Positions 12,454 to 21,868 of a stretch of DNA of 64,000 nt are shown here, piece by piece (within the stretch, counting starts at the first letter, position 1; each line of letters starts with the position of its first letter). A program made the position numbers and the translations under genes. Location: assembly GCA_013397115.1 (NCBI GenBank), contig VWZW01006279.1:2226357-2290356 (forward strand). Direction: 5' to 3'. Origin of the DNA: Edolisoma coerulescens (lineage: Eukaryota > Chordata > Aves > Passeriformes > Campephagidae). The notes below the pieces were generated by a model. The model was not told where the DNA came from. It saw only the letters and a list, made by a program, of their open reading frames with translations, and did not search any database.

Positions 12454-15006
12454 CCTCCAAGCAGGGCTCCTGCACCCGCAACCCTGCTTGACTGACACCA
12501 CTCTCCTCCTTCCCAATCAGATCACAGCAGGAGCATTCCATTCCACCATATACCACTCTGCTCTCCTGACATGGAGTCAGTGCTGGAAAACTGGTTGTGT
12601 CAATGCTCCAAGATTTAATACAGCAATATACTCCTAGAGTTTTATTCACTGGTAATTCAATAGTTTTCTGGGAGAAGGAACCAAGCAGATCATTTTGTCT
12701 ACAAAGCTGTTGCAAACTACAATCATGGGAAAACTTGTTGCTGGTTTCTTGGAGAATTAAGTCAATGGTTTACCAAAAGTTAGGAACTGGAGAAATACTG
12801 AAGCTTGTGTGGAGTTCAAAACATAGTGATCCCAAAAAAGCCTTATACTGACATAAAATTTTCAGTGTATTTTTCAGCTCCACATACTCAAAAAAAGGCA
12901 ATATGGACGACAAACACCTCAACTCTGAGTTCAGAGAGATCCTTAATTCACAAATACAGATCTTCTCAAGCTTCTATAAGGTTTGGGGGACCTAGACAGC
13001 AATCACGCAAACAAAAAAAAAAAAAAAAAATCCAAAAAACCTTCACAATTTCTTTTCCTCAGCCTTCAGATAAACATGAAACTTATGGACCCAACAGCCA
13101 GCAGTCACTTTCCTCCCATAATCCCTGAGAAATGGAAGGGTAGTATACTGCAGGAAAAGGGAATGCTGAAACCTCTCAATATTCAGAAAAAAAAAAGGGA
13201 GCCAGGATTCTTAGCATAAAAGCACAGATACAGAGACAAAGACTCTCTTCTTAGGATCTGACAGCAACACAGTACACCCAGATCACAAACTGGACAGACA
13301 GAATTGGTTTCCCATGCTGAAGAAGCATCTGGCACTGCTTTCTTTGAGGAGGCTGATGTTCAAATAGTACCAGCTTCATTTTCACAGCAGACATCTTTAA
13401 GTAGTCAGGTAAGTAACCCCAACGCTGCAGTGAGAATGCTGAGAATCTTCTAGGAAATTAGGCCAAACAGCTACAGCACCTCTGCACTAAGGAGTAATTG
13501 AACACTTTGATATGATAATTGATTATAGTGCATTGATTAAAGATGACAAGAGAGCATACACTCTCCAGATGACTTTCAAATTACACAGCCACAAACTTCA
13601 AAGCTTATTTGGACTCACACAACAAAATAGATTTTGTTATTTACAATGTAAAAAAAATGTACCCTCTTAAATGAGGCAAGAATTTTAAAACAGTAAATGG
13701 TGAAATGGCACAACCTGAAATAAGGAAGTAATCAATGCTATCAAATGGCTTCAATCTGTCCTGAGGACTCTAATCATATCCAGATGATAGCATGGGACTG
13801 ATTGGGTGTCTCTGGCAGCAGTTCTTATCAAGGTCTGATTATAACAACTACAATAGGAAAAAGAAAAATTGGTTGTTAGAGGGTGGTTAAGAAGGCCTGA
13901 AGAAATGTGCAAACAGTTGCTTAGGTTGCTGTAAATCTGTCTGGTCTGGTGGATGCAAGTAAAGGCAGCAACTACTGTTGGTCATTTCCAGCCATGCTGA
14001 GATGCTTTTCATAAATTCAGCTAAACACACACTGGAGAATAGTTTTACTTCATGGTAAAAGCAAACCAATTTGCAACCGCTTGCAGTTTCTACAAACTAG
14101 CAAATCATCAGCAAAGCATCTTGACTTGCTTCCTGGATTGAAAAGCTTTTTCAAGCTCTCCTTAATTGCACATTATTTTAATTGCCATGATTCTTCCTCT
14201 AGAGCTGTAAGGTAACCATGCAGTTGTTGCTATTGATTTATATTATTATTCCAAACAGGAATCAGGACCGCGTTTTCCTTGCCATAATAAAAAACTTTAC
14301 AAAGATATGACCCTGCACAGAGAGCTTTATCTAAATCTGCATGACCAGAGGCAACAGGTGGCTACAAGAGAGCAACAACAGCAGAAAAATGGTACTGTGC
14401 TCAAAGGAAAGCAGTGGGCTCAGAAAAAAGTTAGGGCTTCAGTCCTATCACTGATGCAGCGCTACATTTCTGGGCTGAAACCTGATACCAGAGCATGCAG
14501 CTCTCATCATCCAAAATTTGGAGATTACCCAGCATCTTCTGAAGTTTCTTTAAGGTTAATCAAATTTCCCTAGGTAGACCCTGCTTTGCTCAGTTGTTTC
14601 ACATAGTGTCTGAATAAGGAATCCCTGCAACACACCTTTGGTGCAACCAGGTGAAAGCAGGTGTCTAGAGCGAGGCTGGGATTCATCTGCATTGGAAAAT
14701 CAAAACAAAGCTCAAGATACACAAAGTCGTTCAATGCAACTGCAACTGAGAACCTGGAGTTATGCCATTGCCAAAACTGCACTTTTAATTTTTAACGAGA
14801 AGTTACTTTCAGGATGAGCACAGAGGAGACCAGTCACAAACCATGGAACACTTGCTGTTTAGTGAGGGTGCAAAACAACCACGTAAGAAGAACTGTGGGT
14901 GCAGACGACTGGATCCAACTCACCAAGCTGTCCTTTGCGAATGCAAGCACTGCTCTTTCCTTGGGGGAGAAAGTACAGATATTTTGCAACATGTTTACGC
15001 CAACTG
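12454..15006. other. Unannotated noncoding DNA with a poly-A run
   Basis: No gene is supported except the speculative open frame at 14,789-15,118, described separately. A run of 18 A lies at 13,013-13,030; I found no retrotransposon body attached to it. The remainder is AT-rich unique sequence. Confidence 0.5.
13013..13030 (+). repeat. Poly-A run (18 A)
   Basis: Eighteen consecutive A follow GCAAAC. A poly-A run can mark the 3' end of a retroposed copy, but the sequence to its left resembles no transcript or SINE that I recognise, so I treat it as a simple repeat. Confidence 0.9.
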
Positions 15007-15118
15007 TGTGAGTGTTGGGGAAGATGAAACAGGAAAATCTTATAAATATGACTGCTTGGATTTTGGGAATATGAAACCTGTAAGTGAAGTAGAACTAAAA
15101 GCAAAGTTCGATGTCTAA
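14789..15118 (+). other. Open reading frame of unknown status crossing the LTR left edge
   Basis: The frame is open from just after an in-frame TAA (14,786-14,788) to TAA at 15,116-15,118. An ATG at 14,843 would give 91 residues. A pyrimidine-rich stretch ending TTACTTTCAG (to 14,812) resembles a splice acceptor, after which the frame stays open. The predicted peptide is rich in C, K, E and D, with several cysteines in its first half and a charged tail ending AKFDV. I recognise no family. About the last 35 residues would lie inside the LTR if that element begins at 15,013, so this could be an LTR-derived terminal exon or simply chance. I do not call it a gene. Confidence 0.2.
15007..15012 (+). 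repeat. Candidate target-site duplication, left copy
   Basis: TGTGAG directly precedes the TGTT of the proposed LTR and is repeated exactly at 15,575-15,580 directly after its terminal CA. Six bases is the duplication length typical of class II (alpha/beta-like) avian endogenous retroviruses. Confidence 0.5.
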
Positions 15119-15274
15119 GATGCCAAGAACTAGTTACTGAGCAACTAGGAAACAATGGCATGGCCAGCCAAAGATCTTCTCCTCTTGATTGAACAATGCC
15201 CCTCTCCCCTTATCAATGATCAAAGGTCACCTAGTATGGTAATGTAAGGATTCTTACTGGCTGTATGTAAATGC

Positions 15275-15280
15275 TATAAG
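15275..15280 (+). promoter_or_regulatory. Probable LTR TATA box (TATAAG)
   Basis: TATAAG lies about 200 bp before the AATAAA within the LTR. It is the best-placed TATA-like motif for a U3 promoter. A reverse CCAAT (ATTGG) follows at about 15,300. Activity is unknown. Confidence 0.4.
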
Positions 15281-15480
15281 ATTTGCATCATGTACTAAGA
15301 TTGGTTAGTGTAAATTAGACTATTCAGGAGGGAAAGATTCAAGAGTTCAGGAACCTGGTGGGCTCGCCCTCTTGTTCTCTTGCCCTCTCTCCCTCTCTCT
15401 CTCTTGCTCTCTCCTGGGGCTGCCAAGAGTTGCGCCTTGCAGCTCTCTGCAGCCCCCCATTTTTCACCCACACCCTGAGC

Positions 15481-15486
15481 AATAAA
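15481..15486 (+). terminator. LTR polyadenylation signal AATAAA
   Basis: A canonical AATAAA lies 88 bp before the LTR 3' end, where R-region signals usually sit. It fixes the orientation of the LTR as plus strand. Confidence 0.7.
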
Positions 15487-15574
15487 CCGCATGCTCCAAG
15501 ACCAGCCGTGACTAGAGATCTCTCGTCCCCGTCCGTCTCTTCACCGCACAGACCGTCCGAGCAGCGTTCTTACA

Positions 15575-15580
15575 TGTGAG
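15575..15580 (+). repeat. Candidate target-site duplication, right copy
   Basis: TGTGAG lies immediately after the LTR terminal CTTACA and is identical to 15,007-15,012. Confidence 0.5.
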
Positions 15581-17277
15581 CTTCAATTTCTTTATTATGC
15601 AGTGTGCTGCTTCTAAACTAGGTTATAGGTTAAAGGTTTTATTAGGGACAAGAGGTGAGATGAGAAGATTAAAAAAAATGTTTAGGAAAGGGAAGGAAAG
15701 TCCAACTCATCCCACTGATAACAAACATTATCTTGTCTAATGGGAATGTACTACTGCTGGTCTATCATGTCCCCAGCTAGTTACATCTTTGTTTCAGAGA
15801 TTTGGCCTGTGGAGTGCCATTCCTCAGACAAAGACACAGCGACCTTCACAATGTCCAGTGAGTCAGAGGAGTTTGGCAGTGAGGGGAAGCTTGTTCAAGA
15901 TTAAAGGAAAAGTTGAAGCTCCTAATCACAAAAGACAATACAATTTTTAAATGCTTCCCACCACACATGTGTGAGAAAAACACCAGGACTTTATTTAAAT
16001 TCACATTTCTGGCTTGATGGCGACAATTGCTGGAATTTACTTCATAAAACTACCTTGTGTGAATGTCATCGAAGAGAAAGACACAGAGTCAGTGTTGTCA
16101 CTGCATTGGTATAGGGGCAGTCCTGGCAGCTGAAATAGCAGCCAAGGGATAACAGAAGCTAACCACATCAGGTGGTATTCTCCACTATCTCAGCTATCCA
16201 CTGGTGTGCAGCAATATGAGGGTGAATCCATACTGGAACAACTCGCCCTCTTCAACCACAGAAAGAACACCACTTGCAAGGAGAACCTACTTCTAATAAA
16301 ACCCTTCTCCCTTCATTCTTGTTTCAGTCATACCTTGTGCAACTCAGACTGAAATATTAAGTCAGGAAAGATCTGCACATCAACAAAATACCTGTGAGGC
16401 AGACAGTCTGCCCATCAGTCACTGCCATTCCCCAGTCTCAGGGAAAGCATTGGTCTCTTCCCTGACACAAGTACAAGGATTTATGTGTCATGATTATTGG
16501 CAGTTTTCAGGCTTATTGTAGCAATTAATGCATGCATCATGGAAAGGTTCTGACTTGGCTCACCAAAGCCATAAAAGGCACATTGTAAGGAGGGAATCTG
16601 TCCCAGGTGCCTTGGGACAGATTTCTAATCCAGGTTAGTTACAAATACACCTGAGTTCCTCCTGTGGCATCACCCAGGTTCATACCCCTCTCTGCCTCCT
16701 CATATAAACCGACTGCCAGATTCCCACTGAAGACAATGCTGCTATGCATCCTCCTCCCTAGTAGTCCTATCAGGACTGCAAATGAATCTGCTTGCCTCTC
16801 CCACTCCTGCTTTTACAATCCCGTCCCGCTGTGGGAGGACATATGAAGGAATAAATGAATGACCTGCCCACCCCACCCCCGGGGCCTGGTGAGCCAGTTT
16901 TGTTGGTGGGAGGAGAGGCAGAACTGCCTCCTCCTGTCCTGTGCCTCCCTGTGCCGAAAACCCGTTATGGTTATGAGGCTGTAAGTCTGTACTGCTTTGC
17001 AGGCTGAAGGGGAATTAATGCAGCTGAATTTGGAAGGACAAAGAAAACCAGTGTTGTTCTATGATCGATGGTCATTGATCTGACGCTCATTAGTAAAACA
17101 AAAAAAAATTTTTTTAAATATTGGAATTACATATAATCACTTGATTATTCATTCTAGCTGGTTTCTTGATGTATTTGACTCCAACTACTACCAAATATTT
17201 CTTACTAAGCACAATGAAAGGTAAGCAACTGAACAAAATTGCCACCTCCTTCTACCTTTGTTCAGCTTAGCAATGCA
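15581..17277. other. Unannotated noncoding DNA, no gene recognised
   Basis: This is unique-looking sequence with no open frame above about 60 codons and no repeat tail. A run of A followed by a run of T lies at about 17,102-17,117. Confidence 0.55.
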
Positions 17278-17320
17278 CTTTGCATGAGATGCTTTGCATG
17301 AGGAGCTTTGCATGAGCTTT
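17278..17320 (+). repeat. Tandem 14-bp repeat with octamer-like TTTGCAT core
   Basis: CTTTGCATGAG begins at 17,278, 17,292 and 17,306, an exact 14-bp spacing, and a fourth partial CTTTG begins at 17,317. TTTGCAT is seven of the eight bases of the POU/Oct octamer ATTTGCAT. The repeat is directly visible; regulatory binding is inference. Confidence 0.85.
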
Positions 17321-18018
17321 GGGATTTAGATCCCTAATGTCATCTCGTCTAATGTAAACATACAAAACCCTCTAATCTTTTCTTTAATAAAGCTTCTTAC
17401 AGACGTCTCAGAGCTCATTGTGTCTTGTGAAAGTGAGTCAGTTTCCTGTGTGAAACAAAATTTTAACAGGTCGCAGTGCCCTGTTTTCTATTCTCTGAAA
17501 GTTTCTGTATGAATGAGTCCTTAAAACACCTTCTTAACCTGGTCTCTGATGTCCTTTCTTAGGGATCTTTCTTATCCATTTCCTTTGTATCAGCCCCAAC
17601 CTTTACAATTCTTCACTGAAATGGACAGTGCTTGGAAACTGTATACCTCAGGACAGCGTGCCCAGTGGTATTCACAACCCTTTCAGGAGGCCAGTGATTA
17701 TTGTTGCATGTAGTCACGGTCTCAGACAAGTATCAGGACCTGAATGATCTTGGTGTTCCCTTCCTGTCTTCACAAAACCATTTTTCTTCCCCAGCTCTCT
17801 TAGCCCCCCACTGCCCCACTCAAAGCCTCAGAATTTCAAGATGAAAGAATGAGATAGGAAAAGGGGTGAAACAAGCAACATTTTCCACACCCAACTCAGG
17901 TAAAAGAGGCTTTGCAAGCTCTGCACTACGTGTCTGCTCCATCTCTCAAGGGTCTGTGGAAGGTTTTGAGCCCCTGTGGGAACAGAAGCTCTTATGATGG
18001 GCATCAACTGATTAGGTA
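17321..18018. other. Unannotated noncoding DNA between the octamer repeat and the SINE
   Basis: No gene or further repeat is recognised. An AATAAA occurs near 17,386, unconnected with any coding frame. Confidence 0.5.
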
Positions 18019-18148
18019 GATTTCACAAATTTCACCGAATATTCTTAGTAGGAAGGGACCCACAAGGATCACTGAGTCCAACTCCTGAATGAATGGTTCA
18101 TAGAGAGATGACAATGGTGACAGCACTGCAGCTCTAAGAACCATCTGA
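18019..18148 (-). mobile_element. TguSINE1-like SINE (tRNA-Ile-derived head, CR1-like tail)
   Basis: Read on the minus strand, the element starts TCAGATGGTT, followed by TAGAGC and then GTGCTG. These correspond to the A-box side of tRNA-Ile (TCAGTTGGTTAGAGC, then GTGCT). After a stretch where the B-box and its surroundings are lost or eroded comes CCATTCATTCAGGAGTTGG, then a CR1-type tail with ATCCTTGTGGGTCCCTTCC. It finishes in ATTCGGTG-like units, the 8-mer microsatellite seen at CR1 3' ends. This head-tail combination is the published design of TguSINE1, a family known from passerine birds. The copy is old and, without a B-box, cannot be transcribed normally by Pol III. The tail alone could also belong to a CR1 fragment. 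Confidence 0.7.
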
Positions 18149-18257
18149 AGCAGACAAGGAAAATCGACTAAATTTCTTACAGGGCATAGAGTGGTTGGAA
18201 GGGGAAATTCTGCAAAAAACGGAAAAAAAGTGAAAGACAAAACTGAAAACAAACCTC

Positions 18258-18262
18258 AAAAA
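18258..18262 (-). terminator. Pol III terminator of tRNA-Tyr (T5)
   Basis: On the minus strand a run of five T starts four bases after the discriminator base of the tRNA. This is the normal position and length for Pol III termination. Confidence 0.85.
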
Positions 18263-18266
18263 TCTT

Positions 18267-18356
18267 TCCTTTGAGCCGGAGTTGAACCAGCGACCTAAGG
18301 ATTACTTTTCAGAGACAGCCTACAGTCCTCCGCTCTACCAGCTGAGCTATCAAAGG
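18267..18356 (-). tRNA. tRNA-Tyr (anticodon GTA), intron-containing
   Basis: This gene supplies tyrosyl-tRNA for decoding UAC and UAU. On the minus strand all arms pair. The acceptor stem is CCTTTGA with TCAAAGG, the D-stem GCTC with GAGC, the anticodon stem GAGGA with TCCTT (one G-T), and the T-stem GCTGG with CCGGC (one T-G). The anticodon loop is CTGTAGA with GTA at 18,323-18,321. A 17-base intron (18,303-18,319) follows G37, the standard site in eukaryotic tRNA-Tyr genes, leaving a 73-nt mature tRNA before CCA addition. Box A (TAGCTCAGCTGG) and box B (GGTTCAACTCC) fit the Pol III consensus, and T5 follows. Compared with the usual vertebrate gene (CCTTCGA/TCGAAGG), base pair 5-68 has changed from C-G to T-A on both sides, so pairing is kept. 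Position 57 in the T-loop is A rather than G. It appears functional. Confidence 0.96.
18303..18319 (-). other. tRNA-Tyr intron, 17 nt
   Basis: The intron lies between G37 (18,320) and A38 (18,302). Its removal by the tRNA splicing endonuclease and ligase is required for a correct anticodon loop. Introns at this site are general in eukaryotic tRNA-Tyr genes, and their length and sequence vary freely between copies. Confidence 0.92.
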
Positions 18357-21331
18357 AAGGTAAAGGAGTGCCAAGAATGAGTCAAGACTGTATCAACAAT
18401 AGCCTTAGGCTCTAATGGGCCTCCATATGTATTGCTTTTCACAACAGCAAAACAGTATCCAAAAAAAGGCACAAAGCTAACTCTCCTGCAAAATTGGATT
18501 TTGGTTACAAAACTGCCAGTTTTCTTTGCCAAATAGTTCACAGCTCTTGTAAGACTGTTGGTGGTGGTAGTGTTAAGGTTGGAGTTCTTCTCATGACCCG
18601 TATGAAATATGTCTACGGCTTGACGAAGAAATTTGCCTGCTCTTTGGTGACCTTGCCACATTTCCTAAGTTGAACTAGGAACAGAGGGTGACCTCCCCTC
18701 CACACAATTCTCCACAACAGTTCTCCAGCCAAATGCAGTAACAAAATAGAAAACAAAACAGTTAACACCCCCCCAGCAGCTTCCATAGTGAATGTAGAGG
18801 AACAGAAGAGAAGTACAGAAAGGAATAACCACTGTGGTTTCAATTCAAATCTCACCAACTCCCTCAGTGCATGTAAGACCCCTCGAACACAGATGAGGTT
18901 GCAATGTCTGGCATTGCAACCAGTGGCCTCCCCAGCCCCTGGGCCTGGAAGGCTGAACCCTTTGTGAATCATCTGAGTGCTGCAGCTCACAGCTGTGGCA
19001 ATTGAAAGAAAACTACACTCTTTTTGAATTACAGTGATTCACCAGCATTTGTCTGTCTGAGCAGCAGGGTGGGGCACAAAGCTGTGAGCAGACACCCTGT
19101 TTGCCGAAACCATGCCATCCTACTTGTGTTGGGAGTGTGTGCAGCAGTGTTACCTCAGTGCCCTACAGCATACCCATCCTTAACCCATGCTTACCTCCAC
19201 CTCCTCCTTGTGACTCAACCCCAAACACAGGGCTGTTGCAGAAAGCATGCAGCCAGCAGGTTGGGGGAAGTGATTATTCCAACATATTCAGTGCTATATG
19301 AATATGAGCTTGAATTGGGAATGCTGTGGCCCACCTTAGCTCCTTGGTACAAGGCAAGCATGGACTTCATGGAGCGAGTCCAGTGGGGGGGCAGCAAGAT
19401 GGTGAGGGAGCTGGGGCACAGGGTGGAGGAGGGAAGGCAGAGAGAGCTGGGCTGCTTCAGTCTGCAAAGAGACGGATGAAGGGGGATCATCCTGCAGTCT
19501 GCAACTCCCAAATGGGAGAGTATGGGGAAGGCAGGGCCAGGCTCTGCTTGGAGATGCACAGTGAGAGGTGACAGGCACAAGCTACCACCAGAGAAATCTT
19601 GTTGAGATATAAGGGGAGAAAAATACCATGAAAGTAAAAATTTTCACCATTGCAAAGTTTGTCTGGAGGGTGGAATTTCCAAAGCTTGACTGCCACAGCC
19701 CTGAGTAACGTGACCTAACTTTAAAGTCTACCCTGTCTGGAGAAAAAGGTTGGACCAGCTGCTCTTCAGAGGTCTTTAGCAAACGAACACAACAGTGACC
19801 TCCAGGTCAGGAGGGTGACTCCACAGAGCAGATGGACTCACAGCAAAACTATCACCATGTACATCTCTGTTTGGAAAATACAGCTCTTAGTCTTAACAAC
19901 CAAACTGGCACATTTTATTCATTTTCATACTAACAGACATCTTAATGCTCCTTCACTGCTAAACCAGCACATATCTCAAAACAAACTCAGTAAGATGTCT
20001 TCCTGGTTTTGTTCATGGGAATACAGAAGAGTTAGGAAATACTTGACTTATCTACAATGTACTGTTGCAGTTTCTCAGAGGCCTAATCCTGGGACCTGTG
20101 ATGTGTCATGACAGTCACTTACCCACCAGCAACACATCAGCTGATGCTGTAAAGAAAAGCATATGGTGGAGAGAAAGAGAACTGCTGTATGCCTGAAGGG
20201 GCAATACCTACACTCTCTGGGGTCAGACAGCCTAGATGGACAGAGGACCCATATGCAAGAATGTGGGATTAATCTTGTACTGTAGAAAGAATGGCACAGC
20301 AGATAACAAGGACCCAAGCTCCTAAATCAGAGCAGATAGCATAGCCCCAGGGATCTAATCTTTTCCAGTTTGCAATCCCCACAGCATTTTCAAGGGGCAC
20401 TTCAGGCTCTTTTCAAGCCAATTTAAGCCCATTGCCATGAGTCTGCCTTATCTGAGTTACCTTTCACAGACCCCTTGAAAATAACTCATTAGTTCTCACT
20501 CATACATTCAAGGACCCCAAAACTGAAAATTGATGCTCTACCCAGTTTAAGTCTTTGGCACTGTCATCTAATCCAATGCTGAGGTAACAAATACGGACTT
20601 CAGGGCTGGTATCACCATCTCTTTGCTGTCAGAAGTTGTTACTGGTGAAGAAAACCCTAAACAATTTGTACTCTCCTGTAAGAAATCAGTAGTGGTTAAA
20701 GTCAAGATAAAAATTCAAATGGATCAGATAAAAAGTGGATGCTGTTACTATCTATGCATGAACAAATGGGATGCAGAAGCCACAGTGTTGCCTTGACAAT
20801 AAAAAGCATTGGAGATCTCTTTTTGTGCAACTTGCTAGCAGTGATATATGGGTGATTTTTGAAAGATATTCTCCTAAACTACAAATGTACCCTCCAGGGC
20901 AGCTTTTCAAAGTAGATATTCCTAGGAAAAATTAATTAATTGTTTCTTGAATTTTTTTTTAACTTGGTAAGCTTTGAATGCTTAACAGAATTAAAATTTG
21001 GCATGGAGTTCATGAAAGATCTCTGATTATTTCGATTCTTTTAACTGATTAAATGAAGATACCAAGCTTTGAGAGCCATGTGACTGGAGCCCTGAGCTAT
21101 AATAAAGGGAACAGCTTACCTGTTTCATGGGGTGTAGAATAAGATGAAAGGAAAGGATGTAGCTTGAAAGCAGGATGGAGAACAGCCAGAGGTAAAGCTA
21201 CTAATAGCTGGACTGTGTAATTACACTTGGTAATGCTATGTGTTTTGTTAAGCCCAGATTAGCATATGATGGTCTCCAGTGTTTTGTATACTTACAGGCA
21301 GACTTTCTAAGGTGGCCTTAAATGGTTTAAA
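18357..21331. other. Unannotated noncoding DNA, no gene recognised
   Basis: Overlapping open frames on both strands at 18,613-19,580 (up to 151 codons) coincide with a GC-richer patch and have no domain. The plus-strand frame at 19,024 begins with TTG. An AT-rich patch at about 20,850-20,940 has two similar fragments around TTTTGAAAG and TTTTCAAAG that may be repeat debris. Confidence 0.5.
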
Positions 21332-21379
21332 GGTTTTTGGGTTTGGTTTTGGTTGTTTTGTTTGGTTTTTTTTTTTTTT
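21332..21379 (+). repeat. GT-rich low-complexity tract ending in poly-T
   Basis: Runs of T interrupted by GG or GGG end in about 15 T followed by C. It resembles the tract at 52,217-52,283 in composition. No retrotransposon body adjoins it. Confidence 0.85.
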
Positions 21380-21747
21380 CAGTGAAAAGCTTTTAAAAAT
21401 CTGGTTTATTCTGAGGGACTTGCATGAATTGTTTTCTCGTCTTTTGACGTGGAAATACACACATGCTCTGAAAACCAGCATTAGGCTGGACTTGCAATAA
21501 ATTTGTGAAATCTCCGTGTTCACTTTAATTCTATGTGGTGTGTGCTACATGCCACTGGTTGACTGCTGTGGTTTCTGCACCACCAGTTAGCAATGATCTC
21601 AGGGTATCTCAATTTGGCAGCTTTGTGCTGTTACTCCTGCAAGAGAGGAGAAGGTTTTCCTAAAGACTGCTACTCACAGCAACTTGAATTTAGAGTCTGA
21701 AGCATCAGGGAAACAATCATCTCCCTCTGGTCTACCTGTTAAAATTC
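21380..21747. other. Short unannotated interval
   Basis: I see nothing beyond unique AT-rich sequence here. Confidence 0.5.
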
Positions 21748-21868
21748 AAGATCGAAATCTCTTTGGGCCAGGGACTATCTTTGTCTTTAAAGGCTCAATA
21801 GCAGCTGGCACAACAGATCCCCAGCCCTGTCTGATGCCCCCAGGCTCTGTTGTGATGTAAATAATATG
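21748..21868 (+). mobile_element. Ancient LINE 3' tail (L3/CR1-like), sense copy
   Basis: CTCTTTGGGCCAGGGACT is followed by GGCACAACAG, a CCC-rich middle, GGCTCTGTTGTGATG and TAAATAATA. In this order these match an old amniote LINE tail I know from turtles, crocodilians and birds (CTCTTTGGGGCAGGGACT, then GGCACAATGGGGCCC, then TACAAATAATA). The order and spacing make chance unlikely, although the copy is diverged. The exact family name needs a library search. Confidence 0.65.

Larger units (their letters stand above)
15013..15574 (+). mobile_element. Endogenous retrovirus solo LTR
   Basis: The 562-bp interval starts TGTT and ends CTTACA, and identical 6-bp sequences flank it. Its right half has LTR anatomy: a TATAAG box at 15,275, a CT-rich tract at about 15,367-15,415, the poly-A signal AATAAA at 15,481-15,486, and a CpG-richer U5-like end. 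No gag, pol or env remnant lies next to it, so it is a solo LTR. An alternative left end is TGTAAG at 15,243, which forms a 6-bp inverted repeat with the terminal CTTACA but lacks a matching flank. I prefer the longer version because of the exact duplication and because it leaves a U3 of normal length before the TATA box. Orientation follows the AATAAA. The family is not identified. Confidence 0.7.

Noticed and set aside
12288..12715. Open frames with (MDGW)n and (SIHP)n repeats
   Set aside because: They are translations of the GGAT microsatellite, which is open in most frames because of its sequence.
19024..19580. Overlapping frames of 151, 121 and 81 codons on both strands
   Set aside because: Several frames open at once on both strands signal a composition effect. 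The longest starts at TTG and none shows a domain.
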